A stretch of DNA of 64,000 bases from Candidatus Competibacteraceae bacterium (GTDB lineage Bacteria > Pseudomonadota > Gammaproteobacteria > Competibacterales > Competibacteraceae), in assembly GCA_016712625.1 (NCBI GenBank), contig JADJQQ010000018.1:62001-126000 (forward strand), in the 5' to 3' direction. Shown here in pieces: positions 1 through 8,450 of this stretch; within the stretch, counting starts at the first letter, position 1; each line of letters opens with the position of its first letter. The notes below the pieces were generated by a model. That model searched no databases, had not been told where the DNA came from, and saw only the letters and a list, made by a program, of their open reading frames with translations. The translations under genes and the position numbers were made by a program.

Positions 1-1
1 G

Positions 2-268
2 CTGGCCGCCAAGTTCGCCCTATTGCAGGGCTGCGCCGTGGTGTACTGCCAAGCCATCGGCGGCTCCGCCATCCAGCAATTACTTGGCCTGGGGGTACAG
101 CCGGTGCGGGTGGAAGCCGATACTCCGATTATGCCGTTGCTGACCGAACTGCAAGTGGGCTTGCGCCGCGGCGCGGGGCCGGCCTGGCTGCAACGGCTCA
201 TCGCCCGCCAAGGCCAAACCGACGCCGCGCGATTCGCCGTGATGGAGGCGGACGGCTGGCAAGATTAG
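2..268 (+). CDS. nifX: NifX-family FeMo-cofactor biosynthesis protein, C-terminal part
   Basis: This open frame enters from the left edge, so only the last 88 codons are present, ending at TAG 266-268. The visible part (LAAKFALLQGCAVVY, AIGG, then a conserved T-P-I and a C-terminal W-L-Q-R-L) fits the dinitrogenase iron-molybdenum cofactor domain shared by NifX, NafY and the NifB C-terminus. NifX carries NifB-cofactor or precursor to the NifEN scaffold in the cytoplasm. The nif-specific ferredoxin 72 bp downstream supports a nif operon read rightwards. NafY or a stand-alone NifB-like domain protein is possible because the N-terminus is missing. Confidence 0.75.
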   Translation: MAAKFALLQGCAVVYCQAIGGSAIQQLLGLGVQPVRVEADTPIMPLLTELQVGLRRGAGPAWLQRLIARQGQTDAARFAVMEADGWQD

Positions 269-340
269 CGAATTCTTCACGGGGTCCGGCCGGATCGAAG
301 ATCCGCGCCGGACCCCCTTCAAACCTGCGAGGTAAAAACT

Positions 341-655
341 ATGGGCGCTGACCCCATCATCACCGGTATCACGCGCGGCGGCACAGTCTGGACACCTCAG
401 TTCGTGACCGTGCTCGACGAGGGAAAGTGCATCGGTTGCGGTCGCTGTTTCAAGGTCTGTCCGCGCGATGTGCTGACTATCGTGCAAAGGGCTGTCGATG
501 ACATCGATTTTGATGATGACGACGATGATGACGATGACAGCGATAATTCCTTCATGACGCTGACTAACCCGATGGATTGCATCGGCTGCGAAGCCTGTTC
601 ACGGGTTTGCCCCAAGACGTGCTTCACCCACGCGGAACTGCCACTGGCGGCTTGA
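341..655 (+). CDS. fdxB: Ferredoxin III, nif-specific (2x[4Fe-4S])
   Basis: A 104-residue protein with two cluster motifs, CIGCGRCFKVCP near residue 30 and CIGCEACSRVCP near residue 80. The motifs are separated by a very acidic linker with a run of nine aspartates. This arrangement (two [4Fe-4S] motifs split by an Asp-rich insert) is that of the nif-associated ferredoxin III family, thought to donate electrons for cofactor assembly or nitrogenase. GAGGTAAAAACT precedes the ATG, a usable ribosome site. It follows the nifX-like gene directly and probably shares its transcript. Confidence 0.88.
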   Translation: MGADPIITGITRGGTVWTPQFVTVLDEGKCIGCGRCFKVCPRDVLTIVQRAVDDIDFDDDDDDDDDSDNSFMTLTNPMDCIGCEACSRVCPKTCFTHAELPLAA

Positions 656-779
656 ATCCGCAGTGTCGGCCTCTTGAGTTATCCAGCCTTCCGATCAACG
701 GTGCGTTCGCTGTGCTACCGAGCGCGGGGAGCATCACGTTCACACCGGGCATGATCGCACGAACTTCATGGGGAAATTG

Positions 780-1214
780 ATGATGTGCATCAGTGCGAGA
801 AACCAATTTTTTGGACGGGTGGTCCGTCTAAACCTGGGACCAATCAACGCCGAAGTCGGCGTCGATATTGGCGGTGGTGACAACATCACCGCGTTGATCA
901 CGCGCCCCAGCGTTGAAAGTCTCAACATTCAGGAAGGCAGTGAATTGATTGCACTGGTGAAAGCATCCTCGGTGATCGTCATGACAGGCGATGCCAAGCT
1001 GAAGCTCAGTGCCCGCAATCAACTGCGCGGCACGGTGGCGGACTGTAAGAAAGGCGCGGTCAACGGCGAAATCACTCTAGAGTTAACGAGCGGCAAGACC
1101 GTCACCGCCGCTATCACCAACGCCAGCATTGACGGCCTCAGTCTCAAGCCAGGCGACGCGGCGGTGGCCATCATCAAATCGTCTAGCGTCATTTTGGGCG
1201 TAGCTACTTCATAA
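780..1214 (+). CDS. Molybdopterin/molybdate-binding protein with two Mop (TOBE) domains
   Basis: About 144 residues made of two tandem Mop/TOBE repeats. Each starts with S-A-R-N-Q and ends with a V-x-x-I-K/V-A/S-S-S-V-I-x-x strand (residues about 4-70 and 76-144). This is the ModG/Mop architecture, a cytoplasmic protein that stores or buffers molybdate, here presumably for FeMo-cofactor. GGGGAAATTG lies just upstream of ATG 780, so I prefer 780 (or 783) to the ATG at 768, which would overlap the ribosome site. It sits between the nif ferredoxin and the sigma54 promoter of nifV, consistent with a diazotrophy role. Confidence 0.85.
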   Translation: MMCISARNQFFGRVVRLNLGPINAEVGVDIGGGDNITALITRPSVESLNIQEGSELIALVKASSVIVMTGDAKLKLSARNQLRGTVADCKKGAVNGEITLELTSGKTVTAAITNASIDGLSLKPGDAAVAIIKSSSVILGVATS

Positions 1215-1402
1215 GCAAACTCAGAACGGGATACTGAGCGCTGCCAGGCGGCCCCGCAGGCGCGCTTGGTATTTTTACGGCCGATACGTATTCATTCCTG
1301 ATTCTATCCGGTCGCGCGGGAGCCAGTGGGTGATAAGGTCTTTTGCTCTTTTGGAAATCCACACATGGCGGTTTTTGAGAGCCGAGTGAAGTTATTTCCC
1401 GT

Positions 1403-1418
1403 TGTCGCTTTCATCACA
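1403..1418 (+). promoter_or_regulatory. NifA upstream activator sequence
   Basis: TGT-CGCTTTCATC-ACA matches the NifA consensus TGT-N10-ACA exactly. It sits about 100 bp upstream of the -24 element at 1505, the normal distance for NifA acting by DNA looping. The flanking bases extend the symmetry to TTGT...ACAA. Confidence 0.75.
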
Positions 1419-1504
1419 ACACCCGCATAAAACCTGTCAGAAACCTCTCGCAAACCTCGGAACAAACGTAGCCAAGCCATTGTTAAAAGAGCCATTGAGA
1501 GCGC

Positions 1505-1520
1505 TGGCACGGACTTTGTA
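1505..1520 (+). promoter_or_regulatory. Sigma54 (-24/-12) promoter of nifVWZ
   Basis: TGGCACGGACTTTGTA has the sigma54 spacing TGGCACG-N4-TTGNA. The -24 half is perfect; the -12 half reads TTGTA instead of TTGCA. Transcription would start near 1532, leaving a leader of about 27 nt before nifV at 1559. Together with the NifA site upstream it points to NifA-dependent expression. Confidence 0.72.
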
Positions 1521-1558
1521 AATTCCTTGATGATTCTTTCCAAAGCGAGGCCGCCGCC

Positions 1559-2737
1559 ATGATCGTCAATACCCGCGCTATCGTCATCGACGACACCACC
1601 TTGCGTGACGGCGAACAATCGGCGGGGGTCGCCTTCAGTCACGCTGAGAAACACGCCATCGCCGTTGACTTAGCTGCGCTGGGCGTGCCGGAGTTGGAAG
1701 TCGGCATACCAGCGATGGGCGCGGAAGAACGTGAGAGCATCCGCGATCTCGCGGGGCTGGAGTTAAACGCGACGCTGCTGGTGTGGAGCCGGATGCACGA
1801 GCGGGATATAAAGCTATGCGCTGGTCTCGGCGTGAACGCCGTAGATTTGTCCCTGCCACTTTCCGACCAACAACTCCGCTACAAGCTGGGCTGGACCCGC
1901 GCACAAGCCTTGGCCGCCATCCGCCGCTGCGTGCCGCAGGCGCTCGATTTGGGATTAGATGTGATCGTCGGCGGCGAAGACTCGTCGCGCGCCGATCCCG
2001 ACTTTCTGCTGTGCGCCGCCGAAACCGCTCAAGCGGTCGGAGCGCGTCGGTTTCGCTTCGCCGATACCTTGGGGATTATGGAGCCGTTTGGGGTGCTGGC
2101 ACTTTTCCAGCGGCTACGGGCGGCGCTCGATTTGGAATTGGAAATGCATGCCCACGACGATTTGGGGCTGGCCACCGCCAACACCCTGGCCGCCGCGCTG
2201 GGCGGCGCGACCCACGTCAACACCACGGTCAACGGCCTGGGCGAGCGGGCCGGTAACGCGGCGTTGGAAGAAGTCGTACTGGGCCTACGCAAGCTGTACG
2301 GCTTTCAAGTTGACGTTGATCTGTCGCGCTTTCCAGCGCTATCTCGGCGGGTTGCCGCTGCCGCCAACCGACCGCTCTCCTGGCACAAGAGTCTGGTCGG
2401 CGAGGGTGCGTTCACCCACGAGGCCGGCATTCATGTCGATGGCTTGCTCAAGCATCCGCTGAACTACCAGGGCGTGGATCCGGCCGAACTGGGCCGCAGC
2501 CACCGGCTGGTTCTGGGCAAACACTCTGGCCTTCATGCGGTGCGGCAATTCTACCACGATCTCGGCATTGTCCTGGATGACCATCAGGCCAGCGCCCTGC
2601 TCCAGCGTGTCCGCGCCTTTGTCGGCCGAGCCAAACGCCCGCCCGAAATTTTTGAACTGGAAGCGTTCCACCATGATCTCGAACGCGCGCTCCTCTCGTC
2701 TCTCGAACCTGCTCCGTCCTTGGAGGCTTTCTCATGA
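1559..2737 (+). CDS. nifV: Homocitrate synthase NifV
   Basis: A 392-residue member of the DRE-TIM metallolyase family. NifV condenses acetyl-CoA with 2-oxoglutarate to give (R)-homocitrate, the organic ligand of FeMo-cofactor. The N-terminus carries the family signature DDTTLRDGEQ (residues 10-19). The middle shows the metal-site motif HAHDDLGLA, and GEGAFTHEAGIHVDG precedes the C-terminal region. Length is normal. It follows the NifA/sigma54 promoter and its end overlaps the nifW start by 4 bp. A diverged fragment of the same N-terminus lies on the minus strand at 31847-31951. Confidence 0.95.
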   Translation: MIVNTRAIVIDDTTLRDGEQSAGVAFSHAEKHAIAVDLAALGVPELEVGIPAMGAEERESIRDLAGLELNATLLVWSRMHERDIKLCAGLGVNAVDLSLPLSDQQLRYKLGWTRAQALAAIRRCVPQALDLGLDVIVGGEDSSRADPDFLLCAAETAQAVGARRFRFADTLGIMEPFGVLALFQRLRAALDLELEMHAHDDLGLATANTLAAALGGATHVNTTVNGLGERAGNAALEEVVLGLRKLYGFQVDVDLSRFPALSRRVAAAANRPLSWHKSLVGEGAFTHEAGIHVDGLLKHPLNYQGVDPAELGRSHRLVLGKHSGLHAVRQFYHDLGIVLDDHQASALLQRVRAFVGRAKRPPEIFELEAFHHDLERALLSSLEPAPSLEAFS

Positions 2738-3045
2738 ACGCATCGACCTTACAGCAAGAATTATCGGAGATGGCCTCGGCCGAGGATTTTTTGCATTATT
2801 TTGAAATCGCTTTTGACGCCAAGGTCGTGGAGGTGAACCGCCTGCACATCTTGCAACGCTTCCGCGATTATTTGCGCCAGACCAAGGCCGTGGATCGTAC
2901 TGATTACGCCCGCGCTTTAAAAAGGGCTTATGAGGATTTCGTCCATTCCGACGCTTTAACCGAGAAGGTATTCAAAGTATTTCATCGCCAATCTCAAGGC
3001 CGGGAAGTCCGCATCGCGGTGGCGGACATCGGGCGGGTCACATGA
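2734..3045 (+). CDS. nifW: Nitrogenase-stabilizing protein NifW
   Basis: A 103-residue protein with the NifW pattern: a start rich in S-A-E-D-F-L-x-x-F, then a helix-rich middle and a C-terminal FKVF. NifW associates with the MoFe protein and protects it from oxygen or helps its maturation. It overlaps nifV (ATGA) and nifZ (ATGA), so the three are translationally coupled. Confidence 0.92.
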   Translation: MNASTLQQELSEMASAEDFLHYFEIAFDAKVVEVNRLHILQRFRDYLRQTKAVDRTDYARALKRAYEDFVHSDALTEKVFKVFHRQSQGREVRIAVADIGRVT

Positions 3046-3479
3046 TCCTGGAACCGCGCTTCGCCCGCGAGGATGCAGTGCGGGTCATCCGCAATATCCG
3101 CAACGACGGCACTTACCCCGGCCGTGACACCGGTGCGCTGCTGGTGCGGCGCGGCAGCGTCGGTTACGTGCGCCATATTGGTGTCTTTCTACAAGACCAG
3201 ATCATCTACACCGTGCATTTTCTCGATGCCGACAATCGCCTTGTCGGCTGTCGAGAAACCGAGTTGATTCCGGCTGACGCGCCGTGGATTCCCAACCGTT
3301 TCGAGCGCGGCGACCGGGTGATCGCCGCGCGGGCGCTGGCAGTGGGCGGCAAGATAACCGTCAGTGCCGGCGCGGTTGGTGAAGTCATCGCCGTCCTTAG
3401 AGAACCCCATACAGAGGCCACTTATCATGTATTGTTTGGTCAACGAGTTTTTTGGCTGCCAGAAGCGGTTATGGAATAA
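3042..3479 (+). CDS. nifZ: NifZ, MoFe protein P-cluster maturation factor
   Basis: 145 residues with two copies of the NifZ/SH3-like fold, each with a G-x-V-G/R-x-V...V-x-F strand pattern (residues about 8-75 and 84-142). NifZ helps form the second P-cluster of the MoFe protein. It starts inside the nifW stop and closes the nifVWZ operon; 60 bp later the trailer end of the CRISPR array begins. Confidence 0.92.
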   Translation: MILEPRFAREDAVRVIRNIRNDGTYPGRDTGALLVRRGSVGYVRHIGVFLQDQIIYTVHFLDADNRLVGCRETELIPADAPWIPNRFERGDRVIAARALAVGGKITVSAGAVGEVIAVLREPHTEATYHVLFGQRVFWLPEAVME

Positions 3480-3540
3480 ATGCATCGACACTCCGCTCCC
3501 ATCTTAAAGCACGCCCCCTACGAAATCCCGGCCAATTGAT

Positions 3541-6500
3541 CCCGGCAGTGAAGAAACTGGACTCGCTCTACAAGATCATCGGCGTTTTCTGAGCTGCCTA
3601 TCCGGCAGTGAAGATCACGCATCCGCCCGCGCTCGCCTTCCCGCTTTTCTGAGCTGCCTATCCGGCAGTGAAGTGGGGACAGTTGGTGTGCAGGCGCTCC
3701 AAAATTTTCTGAGCTGCCTATCCGGCAGTGAAGCGAAGGCGCACCAGCCGGCGGATCGCCGGCTTTCTGAGCTGCCTATCCGGCAGTGAAGCGATGACCC
3801 ATGCTTGCGATAATGCGACTGTTGTTTTCTGAGCTGCCTATCCGGCAGTGAAGACGTCCAGCCCGCTGCGGCTGGGACCTCAATATTTCTGAGCTGCCTA
3901 TCCGGCAGTGAAGCGACCTGATCTTGCGTGTTGTTCATCCACTGCTTTCTGAGCTGCCTATCCGGCAGTGAAGGCCCAAGCGTAGCAATGAAACCGCAAC
4001 CATTATTTTCTGAGCTGCCTATCCGGCAGTGAAGTGGAAGCCTGGATGCTGCCGGAGCCTGATACATTTCTGAGCTGCCTATCCGGCAGTGAAGACTAGC
4101 AGGCTAGGCGCTGCGGCGATCTTCAATTTCTGAGCTACCTATCCGGCAGTGAAGCGGTGCAGTATGCACAAGCCACCGCAACGCTATTTCTGAGCTGCCT
4201 ATCCGGCAGTGAAGCGCTTGATGGGGGCGGCTGGCTGTTGCCAAGACTTTCTGAGCTGCCTATCCGGCAGTGAAGATCAACGGTCACCGGCCCCAGCCCT
4301 GGAAACATTTCTGAGCTGCCTATCCGGCAGTGAAGTCGCCGTAGCTGTCAGCAGTGCTCGAACGTAGTTTCTGAGCTGCCTATCCGGCAGTGAAGCCGTT
4401 ATCGGCCCGTATCAGCCGGAACGTCTTTCTGAGCTGCCTATCCGGCAGTGAAGGTCGGGCTGGCGCTGCTCGATGCCTCCAACAATTTCTGAGCTGCCTA
4501 TCCGGCAGTGAAGGCGGGCGCGTGCGGGGTTTCAGAGGCGACATTTCTGAGCTGCCTATCCGGCAGTGAAGTCTGAGCGATGTTGATGATTTCCAGACCG
4601 ATATTTCTGAGCTGCCTATCCGGCAGTGAAGGCATCGCGGGCCAAACAGGGATCGGCGCGGATTTTCTGAGCTGCCTATCCGGCAGTGAAGACTGGCCAC
4701 CGGCGCTGGGATGCATCGACCATGTTTTCTGAGCTGCCTATCCGGCAGTGAAGTGGCCGATCAGTTTATTGAAAGCGATGGCGATTTTCTGAGCTGCCTA
4801 TCCGGCAGTGAAAGGAACGGCCATGGCCGTTCCCTGGTCGGCGTTTTTCTGAGCTGCCTATCCGGCAGTGAAGAAAGTGCTGGAAAAGGTCTACGGCGCT
4901 CTTTTTCTGAGCTGCCTATCCGGCAGTGAAGAAAACGATCATTGATACAGTAACAAGCCGGGTTTTTCTGAGCTGCCTATCCGGCAGTGAAGGAGCGTGT
5001 CCAGCAGCGCCTCGATGACGTGGATTTCTGAGCTGCCTATCCGGCAGTGAAGGGCAAGAGCATGAATGTTGGAAGCTCTAGCATTTTCTGAGCTGCCTAT
5101 CCGGCAGTGAAGGTTCACAGTTAAGGAGATCGCCTAGCGTTTTCTGAGCTGCCTATCCGGCAGTGAAGAAATCCAGATATCCAGCGTGTATCCGCAACAT
5201 TTCTGAGCTGCCTATCCGGCAGTGAAGACCCCGCGCGCGGCGGGGCTGCGGATTTTCTATTTCTGAGCTGCCTATCCGGCAGTGAAGGCATCCTGCTGAC
5301 ATGGCGACGGTGCTTGTTTTCTGAGCTGCCTATCCGGCAGTGAAGCGATAGCATCGATCTTTGCGCGCTCAATCTGTTTCTGAGCTGCCTATCCGGCAGT
5401 GAATCTTCTCGGCGTACCGGGCTTGCATTTCTGAGCTGCCTATCCGGCAGTGAAGGCTGCAATTTCGGGCGGCTGCTTTTCTGAGCTGCCTATCCGGCAG
5501 TGAATGGCACCACCTTTTTCTGAGCTGCCTATCCGGCAGTGAAGGTGCGACTTTCGCGCCGGCTTTCTGAGCTGCCTATCCGGCAGTGAAGACCTCCGCA
5601 TCATGCCGGGATCAGCTTTCTGAGCTGCCTATCCGGCAGTGAAGCACGTAACCAGCGGGTTTGGTATTTCTGAGCTGCCTATCCGGCAGTGAAGTTCGGC
5701 GCCATCCGGCAGGGATTCGGGCGCCGATGGCGGTTTCTGAGCTGCCTATCCGGCAGTGAAGATGTGATGACGTGCTGGCAGATTGGATCATTTCTGAGCT
5801 GCCTATCCGGCAGTGAAGGAACACGGCGTGATTTCTGAGCTGCCTATCCGGAGAAGGGTGGCTTTCTGAGCTGCCTATCCGGCAGTGAAGTCGAGTGGCC
5901 AATGGCCGCGGCTTTCTGAGCGCCTATCCGGCAGTGAAGGCGGCCCGGCGGGGCCGGAGGGTTTCTGAGCTGCCTATCCGGCAGTGAAGGCGGTAACAAC
6001 TCAGCGTCTGCACCGTCTAGCTTTCTGAGCTGCCTATCCGGCAGTGAAGATTACGAGACCAACCTGCAAACCAGCTACCATTTCTGAGCTGCCTATCCGG
6101 CAGTGAAGACGCGCGCTATAATTTTTCTGAGCTGCCTAGGCAGTGAAGGCCTCGCCGCGGGTTCGCCTTTCTGAGCTGCCTATCCGGCAGTGAAGTCGGC
6201 GGCCCGAAAATGGCCAGGCTGTATTGATTTCTGAGCTGCCTATCCGGCAGTGAAGCAAAAAGGCCGGCACGGCGCAATTTTCTGAGCTGCCTATCCGGCA
6301 GTGAAGCCACATGTCGTAGGTGATGCCGGCATCGTCCATTTCTGAGCTGCCTATCCGGCAGTGAAGCCGATGTCTGGCGATTGATATCGCCGGCAATTTC
6401 TGAGCTGCCTATCCGGCAGTGAAGGCCGCAACAAGGCCGGCGTCGCGCTGACTTTCTGAGCTGCCTATCCGGCAGTGAAGTTATCACTGAGAGCGTCACG

Positions 6501-6691
6501 CGCCGTCAGGAGTTTCTGAGCTGCCTATCCGGCAGTGAAGACAAACTCTGTAATAGATCGCGATCTTTTTGCTTTCTGAGCTGCCTATCCGGCAGTGAAG
6601 GGCCGGTCGGCGTTCGCGGCCTTTCTGGCTGCCTATCCGGCAGGAAGGCGGGGGGCCTTTTTTTTTCTGAGCTGCCTATCCGGCAGTGAAG
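3541..6691 (-). CRISPR. Subtype I-F CRISPR array, 56 repeats plus one truncated terminal repeat
   Basis: The 28-bp repeat on the minus strand begins CTTCACTGCCGGATAGGCAG and ends CTCAGAAA, the I-F repeat family with its small palindromic stem. I count 56 repeats from 3586 to 6691. A truncated copy (only CGGCAGTGAAG conserved on the plus strand) lies at 3541-3553, the usual sign of the trailer end. The leader is on the right, next to cas6f, so the array is transcribed leftwards. From 3586 to 5112 spacers are regular (30-34 bp). From 5113 to 6663 they range from 6 to 39 bp and four repeats carry internal deletions (5832-5856, 5913-5939, 6124-6148, 6622-6647). Point variants occur at 4127 (G to A), 4813, 5404 and 5505. 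Confidence 0.98.
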
Positions 6692-6821
6692 TCGAATTGA
6701 ATCCTGATAATCACTTCATTGTCAAAGAAAAATTGGGCTTTCATAGTTGAAAACCCAAATAAACGCTACTTTTCCAACTAATTGATTTATTGGATAAAAT
6801 TTTAACCTCAAAAATTAAGGT
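6692..6821 (-). promoter_or_regulatory. CRISPR leader with two IHF-like sites
   Basis: An AT-rich stretch between the last repeat and the cas6f stop. On the minus strand AATCAATTAGTTG (6775-6787) matches the IHF consensus WATCAA-N4-TTR exactly. On the plus strand AATCACTTCATTG (6709-6721) matches it with one mismatch, 18 bp from the first repeat. IHF bending of the leader is required for spacer integration in studied I-F and I-E systems. The site identity here is inferred from sequence only. Confidence 0.65.
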
Positions 6822-7391
6822 TCAGAACCACGGAACCGTTGCGATAGAACTGAATCCGTAGGCGCTAAATTTCCCGGTCACCTGTTGTTTCTGAACAGGG
6901 CCATGGTCCACAAATAGACGAAATCGCTGACGGGTGCTCTGGCTGGTCAAAATCAAGTAGGGCAAATTCAGCGTTTCCGCCATGCTATCAGGGATAGCCT
7001 GCCTCGCTTGCTCAATCGTGATGCCCTTGCGCGCGATCAATCGCCGTCGCTCCCGTTCGGGATTGCTCTTGACCTGAATCCGACGAACGATGCGATAGCG
7101 TGCGCTGTTTGGCACCACACTGAGCGCGCTCGTGGAAACATGATCGCGCATGCCGGTCAGCCAATCGGTCTGCTGGAAACTGCTCAAATTTTCTATGGTA
7201 CCGTGGAGGCGTAACCGCTGGCCCAGCGAACGGCTTCCCTCTTTTACATCGGGAAAACTCACCCCAATAGCCCCCTCGCCATAACTGACTAAGCCTCGAT
7301 GGAATTTGGCGAACAAGGCATTCATCAGGGTAGGCGTCGGAAACTCCGGGTCAGGCAACAGGTGAATATCGATATAGGCGTCCATGGCCAC
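6822..7391 (-). CDS. cas6f: CRISPR-associated endoribonuclease Cas6f/Csy4
   Basis: 189 residues with the Csy4 pattern: an N-terminal Y-I-D-I-x-L strand, F-A-K-F-H-R-G-L carrying the likely catalytic histidine (about residue 31), G-V-S-F-P, and an arginine-rich helix (SNPERERRRLIARKG) that grips the repeat hairpin. It cuts pre-crRNA at the base of the stem and stays on the crRNA 3' end. AAGGAG overlaps the csy3 stop and is 7 nt from GTG 7391, favouring that start over ATG 7385. Last cas gene, next to the leader. Confidence 0.95.
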   Translation of the reverse strand: MAMDAYIDIHLLPDPEFPTPTLMNALFAKFHRGLVSYGEGAIGVSFPDVKEGSRSLGQRLRLHGTIENLSSFQQTDWLTGMRDHVSTSALSVVPNSARYRIVRRIQVKSNPERERRRLIARKGITIEQARQAIPDSMAETLNLPYLILTSQSTRQRFRLFVDHGPVQKQQVTGKFSAYGFSSIATVPWF

Positions 7392-7395
7392 GCCG

Positions 7396-8448
7396 TTACT
7401 CCTTATCGCTTTCGCCGAACACGCCGCCGCGAATCAGCGTGGCCATTACAAAATGTTGGTTGTCTTTATCAGGAGCCTTATCTTTTAAAACCCAGCCATC
7501 CAACAGCGAATAAAAATCAGCCTTATCCTTGGGTTGACGGTAGGCCCGCCCTTGATTGGTAACGGAGCCATAGGGCTCGACGGCTATAGGACCAAGAGCG
7601 TCACCCGCCTCATTGGGATACCAGGTATCGATAGTGCGCAGCGCATTGCCAATTTTCTGGCTATGCAGCGCCGCTACTTCGTTGACATGGTAAAGCGTCT
7701 TACTCTTCTGACCCTTCTTATCACCCTTGTCCAGGATCAGCTCCTGAGACGGATAAACCTCCTGACCGTCGCCCACGCGAGCAAAGGCCACCACTTCCAG
7801 CAGGGTATAGCTTTCACCGGCAAGACCTGCCTGGATTACGGCAGTCAGTTGGTCGAGATGTGCTTTAACCTCGTCCTTATCTGGCGTTTTGAAGTCCCGC
7901 AAACTGAAATCCAGTGCATTGAATTGCCAGATATGCTCCGGTTTGCCGCCAATCAAATGACGCACTTCAACAAGGACCTCTTCCGCGCCGACCCGGTTGC
8001 GCCACAGAAAGCGGCCGTTGGCGAGATTTACCGCATAACGTTGAGCCAATTCACCGAAGCCGACCGCGCCCACATAGCTCTGTACCATAGCCTGCAACTT
8101 GGTGAGATAAAGAGCGTTATTACAGGCGGAGGGCGCTCCCGCGCCACCCAGCACCCGCAAGGTGAAGCGCACCCGCAACGTGTCCGCGTCGTTGGGCAGC
8201 GTGGCGACATCCACCGTTTGGAGATTGGGATTTTCGATGGCCGCGTCGAGCTTGGCGGGGTCTTGATCCTTGGCCTTGAGGCGATTGGAAATGGTGCCGC
8301 GAACCGATTTTTCGTGGATACCAATAGCAGGCCATTGTTCGCTGTTAGTAATATCCTCCCAACGTCCCGCGCTAAACAGGCCATCGGAAGGGTCCAGTTT
8401 GCGTTCAAACGCGAGGACGGAAGCGGTCGCTAATTCGGTCTTGGCCAT
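7396..8448 (-). CDS. csy3: Type I-F Cascade backbone protein Cas7f/Csy3
   Basis: About 350 residues starting MAKTELATASVLAFERKL, the typical Csy3 opening, with conserved stretches G-R-F-L-W-R-N and V-T-N-Q-G-x-A-Y-R. Six copies form the helical backbone that holds the crRNA spacer. The start at 8448 has GGAG at a distance of 8 nt inside the csy2 end; the frame runs upstream to 8454 but that start would lack a ribosome site. Confidence 0.96.
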   Translation of the reverse strand: MAKTELATASVLAFERKLDPSDGLFSAGRWEDITNSEQWPAIGIHEKSVRGTISNRLKAKDQDPAKLDAAIENPNLQTVDVATLPNDADTLRVRFTLRVLGGAGAPSACNNALYLTKLQAMVQSYVGAVGFGELAQRYAVNLANGRFLWRNRVGAEEVLVEVRHLIGGKPEHIWQFNALDFSLRDFKTPDKDEVKAHLDQLTAVIQAGLAGESYTLLEVVAFARVGDGQEVYPSQELILDKGDKKGQKSKTLYHVNEVAALHSQKIGNALRTIDTWYPNEAGDALGPIAVEPYGSVTNQGRAYRQPKDKADFYSLLDGWVLKDKAPDKDNQHFVMATLIRGGVFGESDKE

Positions 8449-8450
8449 GA

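Noticed and set aside
397..627. Minus-strand frame with poly-serine
   Set aside because: Antisense of the aspartate run in the nif ferredoxin.
1304..1654. Minus-strand frame across the nifV promoter
   Set aside because: Overlaps the NifA and sigma54 sites and the nifV start; no protein similarity.
3615..6499. Minus-strand open frames with repeated S-L-P-D-R-Q-L-R-K/N and L-H-C-R-I-G-S-S-E
   Set aside because: They are translations of CRISPR repeats; the peptide repeats every 60 bp with random spacer residues between.
7534..8433. 299-codon plus-strand frame opposite csy3
   Set aside because: Shadow of csy3 in GC-rich DNA, no recognisable protein.
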